Both the position numbers and the translations under genes were made by a program. A model generated the notes under the pieces. The model saw only the letters and a program-made list of their open reading frames with translations. It did not search any database and was not told where the DNA came from. Source: Pseudomonas helleri (GTDB taxonomy: Bacteria; Pseudomonadota; Gammaproteobacteria; Pseudomonadales; Pseudomonadaceae). Taken from it: a stretch of 64,000 bases of DNA. Of the stretch, positions 1 through 7,660 are shown piece by piece. Position 1 is the stretch's first letter. Each line of letters opens with the position of its first letter. The DNA lies in assembly GCF_001043025.1 (NCBI RefSeq), contig NZ_JYLD01000015.1:62001-126000 (forward strand). Direction: 5' to 3'.

Positions 1-143
1 AGCAGGGCGTCGGCTTGGGCCGCGCTATTGGCCGTGGCGACGGTGTACCCCTCGTCTTCAAGGCAATAGCGGAACGTGCGCAAGATAGCGGATTCATCAT
101 CGACCAGCAGAATGCGGCCCTGTTGCTCTTTGGATGATTCCAT
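1..143 (-). CDS. algB: AlgB-like NtrC-family response regulator, 5' end only
   Basis: This is the first 47 or so codons of a gene that runs off the left edge. The translation begins MESSKEQQGRILLVDDESA and continues with a receiver-domain start, including the acidic pair DD of the phosphorylation pocket. It matches what I remember of the amino-terminus of P. aeruginosa AlgB, the two-component regulator paired with KinB that acts on alginate biosynthesis and virulence genes with sigma-54 RNA polymerase. The following DUF1328, ivy and gltP genes agree with the PAO1 neighbourhood. The sigma-54 and DNA-binding domains lie outside the window, so domain completeness cannot be judged. Confidence 0.85.
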   Translation of the reverse strand, partial: MESSKEQQGRILLVDDESAILRTFRYCLEDEGYTVATANSAAQADAL

Positions 144-585
144 ATCCGGCGTTCCTTTATGAGTGATCTTGGTTAGTGTCGGAATAATCGGGCAAGTTGC
201 ATGATTTTTCAGGAATGATTCAGAGGCTAACAGGGAAGGGCGCTGGACACCTCCTGTAACGCTCTGATTTTAAAGATTTTAGCGCTGCTGACAGCGGCAT
301 TGTCGAGTCCGATAAATTCTCCGGTGGTCTGCTGGAGCCGCATTCAGCGGGCAGCACTGTAGCGCGCTGGCGCTGATCGTGCAGAACGCACGGCGCCATC
401 AGGGCTCATCGTGCAGGTTGCTCGCGTCGACCCTCTTCAAAAATCTGTAAGCCACTGATTTATATAGAATTATTACTTTCAAAAAAACTGGCATGCAGCC
501 TGCAATATCTCTCGCATAGCCGTCACTGCCCCATGAGCGCAGCGGCGACACCCTCATAACAACAGCGAGTGGCAGGAGTTTGAGC
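144..585. other. intergenic region without a supported gene
   Basis: This is the divergent gap between algB and the small gene at 586. It must hold the promoters for both. I see AT-rich stretches around 440-480 that could be promoter elements, but no clear terminator, RNA gene or protein. A 62-codon minus-strand frame here has no family resemblance and no convincing ribosome binding site. Confidence 0.5.
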
Positions 586-885
586 ATGAATCGTCAAGGT
601 TTCGCCAGTCTGGGTATGACTTCACAGCACCTGCAGCAGGGCCTTTTCACCAGCCTGGCGCTGGTCATGACGCTCATCGGTGGCCAGCAATGGGCACATT
701 GGCAGCAGCCAGCCCCGGCGCAATCGGTGCCAGCCCACGCCATCGCTGCTCAACAGACTCACTTCAGCGCCATTCGCTCTACCGCATTGGGCTCAAGCAC
801 CCCGATGGGCCGCTATGACCTGGCAGCTTCTGAAGACACGCAAACCGCCAACACCCAACCCGTTCCGGAGCGTTGGGTGTTTTAA
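586..885 (+). CDS. small hypothetical protein with one hydrophobic segment
   Basis: A 99-residue protein that I do not recognise. The ATG at 586 follows AGGAG by seven bases, which is better than the in-frame TTG at 580. Residues about 18-36 (LQQGLFTSLALVMTLIGG) form a single hydrophobic stretch that could be a signal anchor. The rest is rich in Ala, Gln, Thr and Pro with no cysteines and looks extended, so an exported or inner-membrane-anchored peptide is plausible. It lies between algB and the DUF1328 gene on the same strand as the latter. Homologues would be expected only in close relatives. Confidence 0.55.
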   Translation: MNRQGFASLGMTSQHLQQGLFTSLALVMTLIGGQQWAHWQQPAPAQSVPAHAIAAQQTHFSAIRSTALGSSTPMGRYDLAASEDTQTANTQPVPERWVF

Positions 886-967
886 GTGTTCACACGCTTA
901 AGACCCTGACCGGGCCTTGAGTTGCAAAACGGCATCACCCTTTCGAACAGAAATAAGGAGATTCACC

Positions 968-1132
968 ATGTTGAGCTGGGCAATTACCTTCCTGATTATC
1001 GCCATCATCGCAGCAGTATTGGGCTTCGGTGGCATCGCGGGCACGGCTACCGGTATCGCCAAGATCCTCTTTGTCGTATTCCTGGTGATGTTCGTTGTGT
1101 CCTTCATCTTTGGTCGTCGTGGTCGAGGCTGA
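968..1132 (+). CDS. DUF1328 family small membrane protein
   Basis: A 54-residue, very hydrophobic protein with two predicted transmembrane helices (about residues 4-24 and 29-48) separated by a Gly/Ala-rich turn, ending in the basic tail GRRGRG. Size and the pattern FLIIAIIAAVLGFGG fit the DUF1328 (YtjA-like) family of small inner-membrane proteins, whose function is unknown. AAGGAG precedes the ATG at 968. The next gene starts two bases after its stop, so the pair is probably co-transcribed. In P. aeruginosa a DUF1328 gene also sits beside an Ivy gene near algB. Confidence 0.85.
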   Translation: MLSWAITFLIIAIIAAVLGFGGIAGTATGIAKILFVVFLVMFVVSFIFGRRGRG

Positions 1133-1134
1133 CG

Positions 1135-1599
1135 ATGTACGGTCGATCCCTTAAGGCAATGGCGGCTGCCCTGTTGATGGGCAGCAGTGCCATGACCCTT
1201 GCCGCCAATGACGGCCAGTCCCGCGCCAACCAACTGTTGAGCGACCCGGACTACCGTCAGGCCTGGCAAAAAGTGGTTAAAAAAGAGGAGCGCTTGCCTG
1301 AGTGGGTCATGAACCTCTCTGGCAGTGCTGAGCAAATGAACGCGGTGACGCAAGACGGTGACCCGTATTTAGTCGGCCCTTTGTGCGAAAACGAGCAATC
1401 GTGTTCCACCCAACGGCTGATAGTCGCGGTGAGCTTTGACAAAAAGCATGCCTACGCGCTGCTGGTTGAAGTGCCTGCGGGGTTGCCTACTGACAAATCG
1501 CCTGCACGTCATGCCGATTTCCGATACTTGGGCAAGCCTGATCCTGAGATCCAGGCGCTGCTTAAAGAGCAATTAAAGAAAGACCCTAACTGGTATTGA
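1135..1599 (+). CDS. ivy: Ivy-type periplasmic lysozyme inhibitor
   Basis: A 154-residue protein with a signal peptide (residues about 1-23, ending TLAAN). Ivy proteins act in the periplasm and block C-type lysozymes by inserting a disulfide-closed loop into the active site. The loop here is bounded by two cysteines, CENEQSC, about residues 85-91; the canonical E. coli loop CKPHDC contains a histidine that this one lacks. Other family traits are the helix around SDPDYRQAWQ and the terminal WY. It starts two bases after the DUF1328 gene. An intrinsic terminator follows at 1638. Activity against lysozyme, or instead control of the cell's own lytic enzymes, is open because of the altered loop. 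Confidence 0.8.
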   Translation: MYGRSLKAMAAALLMGSSAMTLAANDGQSRANQLLSDPDYRQAWQKVVKKEERLPEWVMNLSGSAEQMNAVTQDGDPYLVGPLCENEQSCSTQRLIVAVSFDKKHAYALLVEVPAGLPTDKSPARHADFRYLGKPDPEIQALLKEQLKKDPNWY

Positions 1600-1637
1600 A
1601 TGCCGGGCAGGGCGACAACGCTGTTTTCGAGTGCCAA

Positions 1638-1664
1638 AAGCCAAGGTTTTACCTTGGTTTTTTT
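1638..1664 (+). terminator. intrinsic terminator after ivy
   Basis: A six-base-pair stem CCAAGG / CCTTGG with a TTTTA loop is followed by seven T residues. It closes the DUF1328-ivy unit. Confidence 0.8.
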
Positions 1665-2159
1665 GCGTCTGCCTGACACTGCCTTTCGTCGGTAATTGCT
1701 TATCCCAGTTCATTTTTTCTGAAAAAGATGTGGCTTGAACTACCCTTTGAAACGTCGACCGTATATCGACTATTGGCAAATTGATGGCTTCTCATTTTTC
1801 GATTTGTGTTGTGGGATATTTCCGAAATGCTAGCGCTGTCTGTGAGCCTTCTTTAATGCCAAAAAGGCCTTGAAACAGCCGGTTTACGGCGGTTATGTCA
1901 TCTATTCTGTCAGTGCAACCTTCCTGATTTTTGAGGTCTTGTCGGACAAAACCCATGCCGATTCGGCATAGGGTAGGCGTTTACGGCATTAGACGGTAAC
2001 GCCGTGCATGGGAATAGTTGCGCCTTTTTTCGCCTGCCAAAGAGCCAGTCCGGCTCGATTTGGGCGACCTTCTACGGGGGTACAGCTTGGTCTTTTTTGC
2101 GCTCTTGAGCGCTCTAGTCCGAGCCTGTACCCGAGTCCACTTGAAGTAAGGGTAATGAC
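1665..2159 (+). promoter_or_regulatory. leader region of gltP with two hairpins
   Basis: This gap of about 495 bases before gltP has no supported gene. It holds two dyads: ATGCCG-ATT-CGGCAT at 1955-1969, flanked by CC and GG, and GCGCTC-TT-GAGCGC at 2099-2112, about 47 bases before the ATG. Neither is followed by a T-run, so they look like operators or leader hairpins and not terminators. The gltP ribosome binding site (AGTAAGGG) is just upstream of 2160. Confidence 0.35.
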
Positions 2160-3473
2160 ATGAAGAAGGCAAAACTTAGCCTCGCCTGGCAGATCCTAAT
2201 CGGTCTGGTCCTCGGGATTGCAATCGGCGCACTGCTCAACCATTTCAGTGCTGAAAAGGCCTGGTGGATCAGTAACGTCCTGCAACCTGCAGGCGATATC
2301 TTTATCCGTCTGATCAAGATGATCGTAATCCCAATCGTGATTTCTTCACTGGTTGTCGGGATTGCAGGCGTGGGGGATGCGAAGAAACTCGGTCGCATCG
2401 GTCTAAAAACAATTATTTACTTCGAAGTGGTCACCACCATCGCGATCCTGGTCGGCCTGGTGCTGGCCAACGTGTTCCACCCGGGCGCCGGGATCGACAT
2501 GAGCACGCTGGGCACGGTGGATATTTCCAAATATCAGGCCACTGCCGCTGAGGTGCAGCATGAACACGCGTTCATCGAGACCATCCTCAACCTGATCCCG
2601 TCCAACATCTTCGCAGCCATGGCTCGCGGTGAGATGCTGCCGATCATCTTCTTCTCGGTACTGTTCGGTCTGGGCTTGTCGAGCCTGAATGCCGAGCTGC
2701 GCGACCCGCTGGTGAAAACCTTCCAGGGCGTGTCCGAGTCGATGTTCAAAGTCACTCACATGATCATGAACTACGCGCCAATCGGTGTGTTTGCGCTGAT
2801 CGCCGTGACCGTCGCCAACTTCGGCTTCGCCTCGCTGGTGCCATTGGCCAAGCTGGTGGTGCTGGTGTACGCGGCCATCCTCTTCTTCGCCTTCGCGGTA
2901 CTGGGCCTGATCGCCAAGCTGTTCGGCTTCTCGGTGATCAAGCTGATGCGCATCTTCAAAGATGAGCTGGTCCTGGCTTACTCCACCGCCAGCTCCGAAA
3001 CCGTGTTGCCACGCGTGATCGAGAAGATGGAAGCCTACGGTTGCCCGAAAGCGATTTGCAGCTTCGTGGTACCGACCGGCTACTCGTTCAACCTTGACGG
3101 TTCGACCCTGTACCAAAGCATCGCGGCCATCTTTATTGCCCAGCTGTACGGCATCGACCTGTCGATCAGCCAGCAACTGCTGCTGGTGCTGACCCTGATG
3201 GTCACCTCCAAAGGCATCGCCGGCGTACCGGGCGTGTCCTTCGTGGTACTGCTGGCCACCTTGGGCAGCGTGGGCATCCCGCTGGAAGGCCTGGCCTTCA
3301 TCGCCGGTGTAGACCGTGTGATGGACATGGCGCGTACCGCCCTCAACGTCATCGGTAACGCCTTGGCCGTACTGGTCATCTCGCGCTGGGAAGGCATGTA
3401 CGACGCCGCCAAAGGCGAGCGCTACTGGAACTCGCTGCCGCACTGGCGCAGCAAGGAAGCCGCCAAAGGTTAA
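2160..3473 (+). CDS. gltP: proton/glutamate-aspartate symporter GltP
   Basis: A 437-residue inner-membrane transporter of the dicarboxylate/amino acid:cation symporter family (DAACS), full length for GltP. It has eight transmembrane segments and the two re-entrant loops of the fold. Visible family motifs are the serine-rich stretch AYSTASSETVLPR (about residues 275-288), FNLDGSTLY (about 312-320), the GIAGVPG loop of HP2, and the MDMARTALNVIGN motif of TM8 that binds the amino-acid carboxylate. It imports glutamate and aspartate with protons. It is monocistronic, with a long upstream leader and its own terminator at 3501, and matches its PAO1 position near algB. Confidence 0.93.
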   Translation: MKKAKLSLAWQILIGLVLGIAIGALLNHFSAEKAWWISNVLQPAGDIFIRLIKMIVIPIVISSLVVGIAGVGDAKKLGRIGLKTIIYFEVVTTIAILVGLVLANVFHPGAGIDMSTLGTVDISKYQATAAEVQHEHAFIETILNLIPSNIFAAMARGEMLPIIFFSVLFGLGLSSLNAELRDPLVKTFQGVSESMFKVTHMIMNYAPIGVFALIAVTVANFGFASLVPLAKLVVLVYAAILFFAFAVLGLIAKLFGFSVIKLMRIFKDELVLAYSTASSETVLPRVIEKMEAYGCPKAICSFVVPTGYSFNLDGSTLYQSIAAIFIAQLYGIDLSISQQLLLVLTLMVTSKGIAGVPGVSFVVLLATLGSVGIPLEGLAFIAGVDRVMDMARTALNVIGNALAVLVISRWEGMYDAAKGERYWNSLPHWRSKEAAKG

Positions 3474-3500
3474 TCACCTTCGCCTGGCGCTTCACTCCCC

Positions 3501-3532
3501 AAACCCCGGACTTGTCCGGGGTTTGTTGTTTT
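3501..3532 (+). terminator. intrinsic terminator after gltP
   Basis: A ten-base-pair stem AAACCCCGGA / TCCGGGGTTT with a CTTG-type loop is followed by a T-rich stretch. It lies 27 bases after the gltP stop. Confidence 0.85.
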
Positions 3533-3556
3533 AGGCATCACGACTTTTCCTCTCCT

Positions 3557-3658
3557 GTAGCCGCTGCCGAGGAACGAAGGCTGCGATGGGTTGCGCAGCG
3601 ACCCCAAACGGCGGTCCTGCGGCCCGCATCGCAGCCTTCGTTCCTTGTCAGCGACTAC
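3557..3658 (+). repeat. MITE-like 100-bp palindromic element, copy 1
   Basis: The element begins GTAGCCGCTG and ends CAGCGACTAC. Inside are the inverted arms GAAGGCTGCGAT and ATCGCAGCCTTC around an asymmetric centre (GGGTTGCGCAGCGACC to GGTCCTGCGGCCC). Copies with the same ends occur at 36586, 48746 and 63480. Confidence 0.85.
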
Positions 3659-3763
3659 AGGTTTTGCGAGTTCTGCGTTGAACGTCGTTGTGCCAACCTC
3701 CCGGCGTTTGTCGTTTCTGAGGTCTGGCCGGTATCATCTGCCGCACTTATTAGGAGTATCCCG

Positions 3764-4993
3764 ATGCTTAACGGCCTATGGCTCAGCTTTTTCCTTGTCG
3801 CCACGGTGTCGGCGTTTGCCCAATGGCTGGTAGGGGGAAATGCCGGGATCTTCGCGGCCATCGTTGAAAGCATCTTTGCCATGGCCAAGCTGTCGGTTGA
3901 GGTGATGGTGCTGCTGTTTGGCACGCTGACGCTGTGGCTGGGGTTTCTGCGGATTGCCGAAAAGGCCGGCATCGTCGACTGGCTGGGCAGGGCGCTGGGG
4001 CCGCTGTTCAAGCGCCTGATGCCAGAAGTTCCGCCCGGCCACCCGGCCCTGGGCTTTATCACCCTGAACTTCGCAGCCAACGGCTTGGGCCTGGACAATG
4101 CCGCCACGCCGATCGGCCTCAAGGCCATGCGCGCGCTGCAAGAGCTAAACCCGAGCCCGACCAGCGCCAGTAATGCGCAAATCCTCTTCTTGGTGCTCAA
4201 CGCCTCGTCGCTGACCCTGCTGCCCGTCACGATCTTTATGTACCGTGCCCAGCAAGGCGCGCCAGACCCCACGCTGGTGTTCCTGCCGATCCTGCTGGCC
4301 ACCAGCGCCTCGACCCTGGTGGGCCTCTTCTCGGTGGCCATCGTGCAGCGCCTGCGCCTGTGGGACCCGGTGGTGCTGGCGTACCTGATACCCGGCGCAC
4401 TGATTCTGGCGGGCTTTATGGCGCTGCTGGCGAGCCTGTCAGCGGCGGCGCTGGCGAGTTTGTCATCGATCCTCGGCAACCTGACGCTATTCGGGCTGAT
4501 CATGCTGTTTCTGGTGATCGGTGCGCTGCGCAAGGTCAAGGTTTACGAGGCGTTTGTCGAAGGCGCCAAAGAAGGCTTCGACGTAGCCAAGAACCTGCTG
4601 CCGTACCTGGTGGCGATGCTCTGCGCAGTGGGCGTATTGCGCGCTTCGGGCGCACTGGACTTTGGCCTGGACGGCATTCGCCATCTGGTCGAATGGCTGG
4701 GCTGGGACACGCGCTTTGTCGATGCGCTGCCCACGGCGATGGTCAAACCGTTTTCAGGCAGCGCGGCGCGGGCGTTGCTGATTGAAACCATGCAGACTAA
4801 AGGCGTCGACAGCTTCCCGGCCTTAGTGGCCGCGACCGTGCAGGGCAGCACGGAAACCACCTTCTATGTGCTGGCGGTGTACTTCGGTGCGGTCGGCATC
4901 CAGCGCGCGCGCCACGCCGTGAGCTGCGCCTTGCTGGCAGAGTTCTCAGGCGTGGTGGCAGCGATTGCGGTGTGCTACTGGTTCTTTGGCTAA
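3764..4993 (+). CDS. SpmA/SpmB-like fused nucleoside-recognition domain membrane protein
   Basis: A 409-residue polytopic inner-membrane protein with about nine hydrophobic segments. The ATG at 3764 has TAGGAG eight bases upstream; an open frame continues back to 3512 but that extension runs through the repeat at 3557 and is not coding. The first half resembles spore maturation protein A (motif FAANGLGLDNAATPIGLKAM) and the second half SpmB (FSGSAARALL, then VAATVQGSTETTFYVLAVYFG), so it is a natural A-B fusion as in PAO1 near gltP. Both halves belong to the Gate/nucleoside-recognition family. The substrate in non-sporulating bacteria is not known; the name says nothing about sporulation here. 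Confidence 0.85.
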   Translation: MLNGLWLSFFLVATVSAFAQWLVGGNAGIFAAIVESIFAMAKLSVEVMVLLFGTLTLWLGFLRIAEKAGIVDWLGRALGPLFKRLMPEVPPGHPALGFITLNFAANGLGLDNAATPIGLKAMRALQELNPSPTSASNAQILFLVLNASSLTLLPVTIFMYRAQQGAPDPTLVFLPILLATSASTLVGLFSVAIVQRLRLWDPVVLAYLIPGALILAGFMALLASLSAAALASLSSILGNLTLFGLIMLFLVIGALRKVKVYEAFVEGAKEGFDVAKNLLPYLVAMLCAVGVLRASGALDFGLDGIRHLVEWLGWDTRFVDALPTAMVKPFSGSAARALLIETMQTKGVDSFPALVAATVQGSTETTFYVLAVYFGAVGIQRARHAVSCALLAEFSGVVAAIAVCYWFFG

Positions 4994-4998
4994 ACCGC

Positions 4999-5064
4999 GT
5001 AGGAGCGAGCTTGCCTCGCGATCTTTTGATCTTAAAGAAGATCGCGAGGCAAGCTCGCTCCTAC
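4999..5064. repeat. REP palindrome, copy 1
   Basis: Ends GTAGGAGCGAGCTTG and CAAGCTCGCTCCTAC form a near-perfect inverted repeat with the inner arms CTCGCGATCTT / AAGATCGCGAG. It lies between the convergent genes ending at 4993 and 5075 and can fold in either strand, so it may also end transcripts. Confidence 0.9.
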
Positions 5065-5074
5065 GGATTGGGGC

Positions 5075-5455
5075 TCAAGCCTTGGGCTTTTTACGCGGCT
5101 TGAGGTACTTGGTCAGGCCCTGAAACCAGATGACCTGCGCCGGATTACCCTTGATCTGAATCGACTTGTCCTGGATCCCGGTCATAAACGCCAGTTGCTT
5201 GTTCTTGGCTTGCATTGTGGCAAAGCCGTAAGCGGCATCTTTAAAGGCGATGGCAAACACCGGGTCCGGGTATAAGCCCGAGTGGCTGGTAATACGCTGG
5301 TTTTTGACTTTGAAGTGACGTGCGACTTTGCCATCGAGGGTTTGCAGCTGGAACACCATGTCTTTATCAACCAATTGCTGTTGAAAAGCAGGGTTTTTAC
5401 GGCTGGCTTTGCCCATCAGAAAGCCCAGCATCCAGAGCAGAAAACGAAATTTCAT
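5075..5455 (-). CDS. conserved hypothetical protein, SCP2-like
   Basis: A 126-residue protein beginning MKFRFLLWMLGFLMGKASRKN: a short hydrophobic amino-terminal segment followed by a soluble domain with alternating strands (VFQLQTLDGKVARHFKVKNQRI) and the core PDPVFAIAFKDAAYGFATM. The pattern recalls SCP2 sterol-carrier-type domains, which bind hydrophobic ligands, but I assign this only as a possibility. The carboxy-terminus is very basic (LKPRKKPKA). It stands alone on the minus strand, ending just after a REP element. Small conserved proteins like this occur in many pseudomonads, without a known role. Confidence 0.65.
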   Translation of the reverse strand: MKFRFLLWMLGFLMGKASRKNPAFQQQLVDKDMVFQLQTLDGKVARHFKVKNQRITSHSGLYPDPVFAIAFKDAAYGFATMQAKNKQLAFMTGIQDKSIQIKGNPAQVIWFQGLTKYLKPRKKPKA

Positions 5456-5597
5456 GTACGCGGCCTCGGGGAATAAATAAAGAGCCGGCGCAGTTTAACG
5501 ATTTGAGCGAAGAACGCCACATATCCAAAGAAATAGGCGCTGATAGACGGGTTTTTGCCACTTATGGCCGCATGATCGGCCAATTTACTCTCAAGAA

Positions 5598-5617
5598 CGG
5601 GCAAGCCAGCTTGCCCG
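5598..5617. repeat. short palindrome, REP-like half element
   Basis: Perfect nine-base arms CGGGCAAGC and GCTTGCCCG around CA, followed by GCTCCT as in REP ends. It lies in the 183-base gap between the hypothetical gene and the HU gene. Confidence 0.6.
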
Positions 5618-5638
5618 CTCCTCTAAAACCAGCCTCGC

Positions 5639-5914
5639 TTAAGGGTTGACGCTGTCTTTAAGGAATTTGCCAGGCTTGAAGGCTACGGTGTTGCTGGCTT
5701 TGATGGTCACTGGCTGACCGGTCTGCGGGTTCTGCCCGGTCCGTGCACCGCGATGGCGCTGGATAAACGTACCGAAACCGACCAGCGTGACGCTGTCTTT
5801 GCGGTGCAGGGCGTTGGTGATTTCTTCGAGCACTGCATTGAGTACGCGGCTGGCTTGCTCTTTGGTGAGGTCAGCCTTTTCAGCGATAGCGGCGGCGAGT
5901 TCTGGTTTACGCAT
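5639..5914 (-). CDS. hupA: HU family DNA-binding protein
   Basis: A 91-residue histone-like protein of normal HU length. It carries the helical dimer region (MRKPELAAAIAEKADLTKEQA), the core VTLVGFGTF, the DNA-binding arm with RTGQNPQTGQPVTI including the intercalating proline, and the carboxy-terminal helix FKPGKFLKDSVN. HU dimers bend and compact DNA. Its position beside rubredoxin reductase and rubredoxin genes repeats the PAO1 order, where the HU paralogue of this locus is called HupA; other HU paralogues exist in pseudomonads, so the symbol rests on this context. Transcribed away from the reductase gene's downstream end, with a 190-base gap. Confidence 0.9.
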   Translation of the reverse strand: MRKPELAAAIAEKADLTKEQASRVLNAVLEEITNALHRKDSVTLVGFGTFIQRHRGARTGQNPQTGQPVTIKASNTVAFKPGKFLKDSVNP

Positions 5915-6104
5915 GATGAAGCCTCTTTGACGGTTTTTTGTTGTTATGTCCGTGCTGCTCTTCTATGGAGCAGCATCCAAGGCGCCGCAGGCTCTACTCT
6001 GCGGCAGACCGGTGTGAGAATGGCACGCGACCAAGTCACGCGCCACCCTCAGCAGGCGCTTTGTTGAGGCAAGGCAATGACATTTACGACAAAAGGTAGA
6101 GTGT

Positions 6105-7253
6105 TTACGCCAACAGCGCAGGCAACTCTTTGTTCAGCGCCAGTTTCTCGCGAACCGCCTCGCCGGTGAGGGCATAACCGAGCAGCTTGCCGTCTGCATC
6201 GCGGCACAGCGCTTTGATGTCGGCACCCTGACCTTCCACCGTCCACACACCTTCGCAACCACGCGGCACCGGCGACACCACCAACGGGCACACCGGTGTT
6301 TTCACTGTAATCGGCATGGCCCCGTAGCTGACCGCTGTCGGGTTGCCCGCCAGGGTCTGCGCCAGCGCCCGTGCGCAGCTCATCAGCGGCATCACGTAGA
6401 GCAGGCTCAAACCGTCGACCTGCGCGCAGTCGCCCAGCGCGTAGATGTTGGCGTGGGAGGTTTTAAGATGGCGGTCCACTTCGATACCGCGGTTGATCCG
6501 CAGGCCGGCAGCGGCCGCCAGATCGGTGCGTGGGCGCAAACCAATGGCTGACACCACCACATCACAGGCGATCACGCTGGCGTCCGACAAGTGCGCCTCA
6601 AGGCCATCCTCGGTGCGCTGCAAACGCGTAAGCACCGGCCCGAGATGAAAACGTGCGCCCAGGCTTTCCAGGCCCGATTGCACGGCGGCCGCAGCAGCCG
6701 GGTGCAGCAGCGTCGGCATCACTTGCTCGCACGGCGCTACCAGGTCGACCTCATAGCCGCCCGCGATCAAGTCGTTGGCGAACTCACAACCGATCAGGCC
6801 GACACCCAGAATCAGCACACGGCGCTTGCCCGCGGCCGCTGCACGAAAGCGGGCGTAGTCTTCCAGGTCATTGATCGAGAAGATCGCATCCTGAGCATCG
6901 CCTTCGACCGGCACCTGCACCGATTGCGCGCCCCAGGCCAGGATCAGATCGCGGTAAGGCACGGCTTCTTCACCGATCCACAGTTGCTTGTGGCCCGGAT
7001 CAATCCCGCTGACGCGGGTGTGGGTGCGCACCTGCGCCTTGAGCTGCTCGGCCATGGCGCCGGGCAAGGCCATGCTCAAGCCGTCGGCTTCTTTGTTTTT
7101 GCCAAAGCCGGTGGACAGCATCGGCTTGGAGTAGGAACGCCCGTCATCGGACGTGATCAACAGCAGCGGTGTTTCGCTGTCCAGCTTGCGAAACTCCCGG
7201 GCCAGGTTATAGCCAGCCAGCCCAGTGCCAACGATCACAACAGGTGCGCTCAT
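6105..7253 (-). CDS. alkT: rubredoxin-NAD(+) reductase
   Basis: A 382-residue FAD flavoprotein that passes electrons from NADH to rubredoxin. The FAD-binding start APVVIVGTGLAGYN has GxGxxG, a second dinucleotide fold for NADH appears at VLILGVGLIGCEFAN (about residue 145), and the FAD motif IYALGDCAQVDG is near residue 270. The start at 7253 has GGAG seven bases upstream; an extension to 7271 is possible but lacks a better site. It lies 38 bases downstream of the rubredoxin gene on the same strand, so the two are an electron-transfer operon used by alkane hydroxylases or for oxidative defence. Also called RubB in some pseudomonads. Confidence 0.9.
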   Translation of the reverse strand: MSAPVVIVGTGLAGYNLAREFRKLDSETPLLLITSDDGRSYSKPMLSTGFGKNKEADGLSMALPGAMAEQLKAQVRTHTRVSGIDPGHKQLWIGEEAVPYRDLILAWGAQSVQVPVEGDAQDAIFSINDLEDYARFRAAAAGKRRVLILGVGLIGCEFANDLIAGGYEVDLVAPCEQVMPTLLHPAAAAAVQSGLESLGARFHLGPVLTRLQRTEDGLEAHLSDASVIACDVVVSAIGLRPRTDLAAAAGLRINRGIEVDRHLKTSHANIYALGDCAQVDGLSLLYVMPLMSCARALAQTLAGNPTAVSYGAMPITVKTPVCPLVVSPVPRGCEGVWTVEGQGADIKALCRDADGKLLGYALTGEAVREKLALNKELPALLA

Positions 7254-7291
7254 TCCAATCTCCAGAGTCAATCAATTCAAAAAAGGGCGGA

Positions 7292-7459
7292 TCAGCCGAT
7301 TTCGATCATCTCGAAATCCATTTTGCCAACGCCGCAGTCCGGGCACAGCCAGTCTTCAGGGACGTCCTGCCACAGCGTACCGGGCGCAATACCGTCATCC
7401 GGCCAGCCATCGGCTTCGTTGTAAATCAGTCCACAAACAATGCATTGCCACTTTTTCAT
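7292..7459 (-). CDS. rubA: rubredoxin
   Basis: A 55-residue protein that begins MKKWQCIVCGLIYNEADGWP. The two CxxCG motifs, CIVCG (residues 6-10) and CPDCG (39-43), supply the four cysteines that bind one iron. The conserved aromatic and Pro-Asp residues (WPDDGIAPGT, DVPEDWLCP) give the usual rubredoxin fold. It donates electrons to oxygenases or peroxide-reducing enzymes and is reduced by the reductase encoded immediately downstream. GGAAA precedes the ATG. PAO1 has two tandem rubredoxin genes (rubA1, rubA2) at this position; only one is present here. Confidence 0.93.
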   Translation of the reverse strand: MKKWQCIVCGLIYNEADGWPDDGIAPGTLWQDVPEDWLCPDCGVGKMDFEMIEIG

Positions 7460-7660
7460 GGGGGTATTTCCTTTCGCTCAGGCGTGGGCGAGGGCACAGA
7501 CTCTTATCAATCGGTTGTGTTACTCGCAAAATTCAGGCCGTTTGTACTGATCAACACCGACAGATGCAAGCCCGACGACTGCCTGATGGCACTCTGGCGC
7601 TCAAGCAAGGACCAGCGTGATAAGCTCGCCCGCCTCAATGGCTGCCAATTATGACCCACT

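Noticed and set aside
399..587. 62-codon minus-strand frame before the 586 gene
   Set aside because: No ribosome binding site, no family, overlaps the start of a better-supported gene.
2403..3443. Minus-strand open frame of 346 codons opposite gltP
   Set aside because: Shadow of the symporter gene; His/Gln/Asp-rich with no family resemblance.
3512..3763. Upstream extension of the SpmA/B-like protein by 84 codons
   Set aside because: The extension translates the MITE-like repeat and an intergenic gap; the ATG at 3764 has a good ribosome binding site and the conserved start.
3764..4993. Sporulation gene
   Set aside because: SpmA/B-like proteins are widespread in non-sporulating bacteria; nothing else here points to sporulation.
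4999..5064. CRISPR repeat unit
   Set aside because: The repeated sequence is a single palindrome dispersed through the genome, not tandem repeats with regular spacers.
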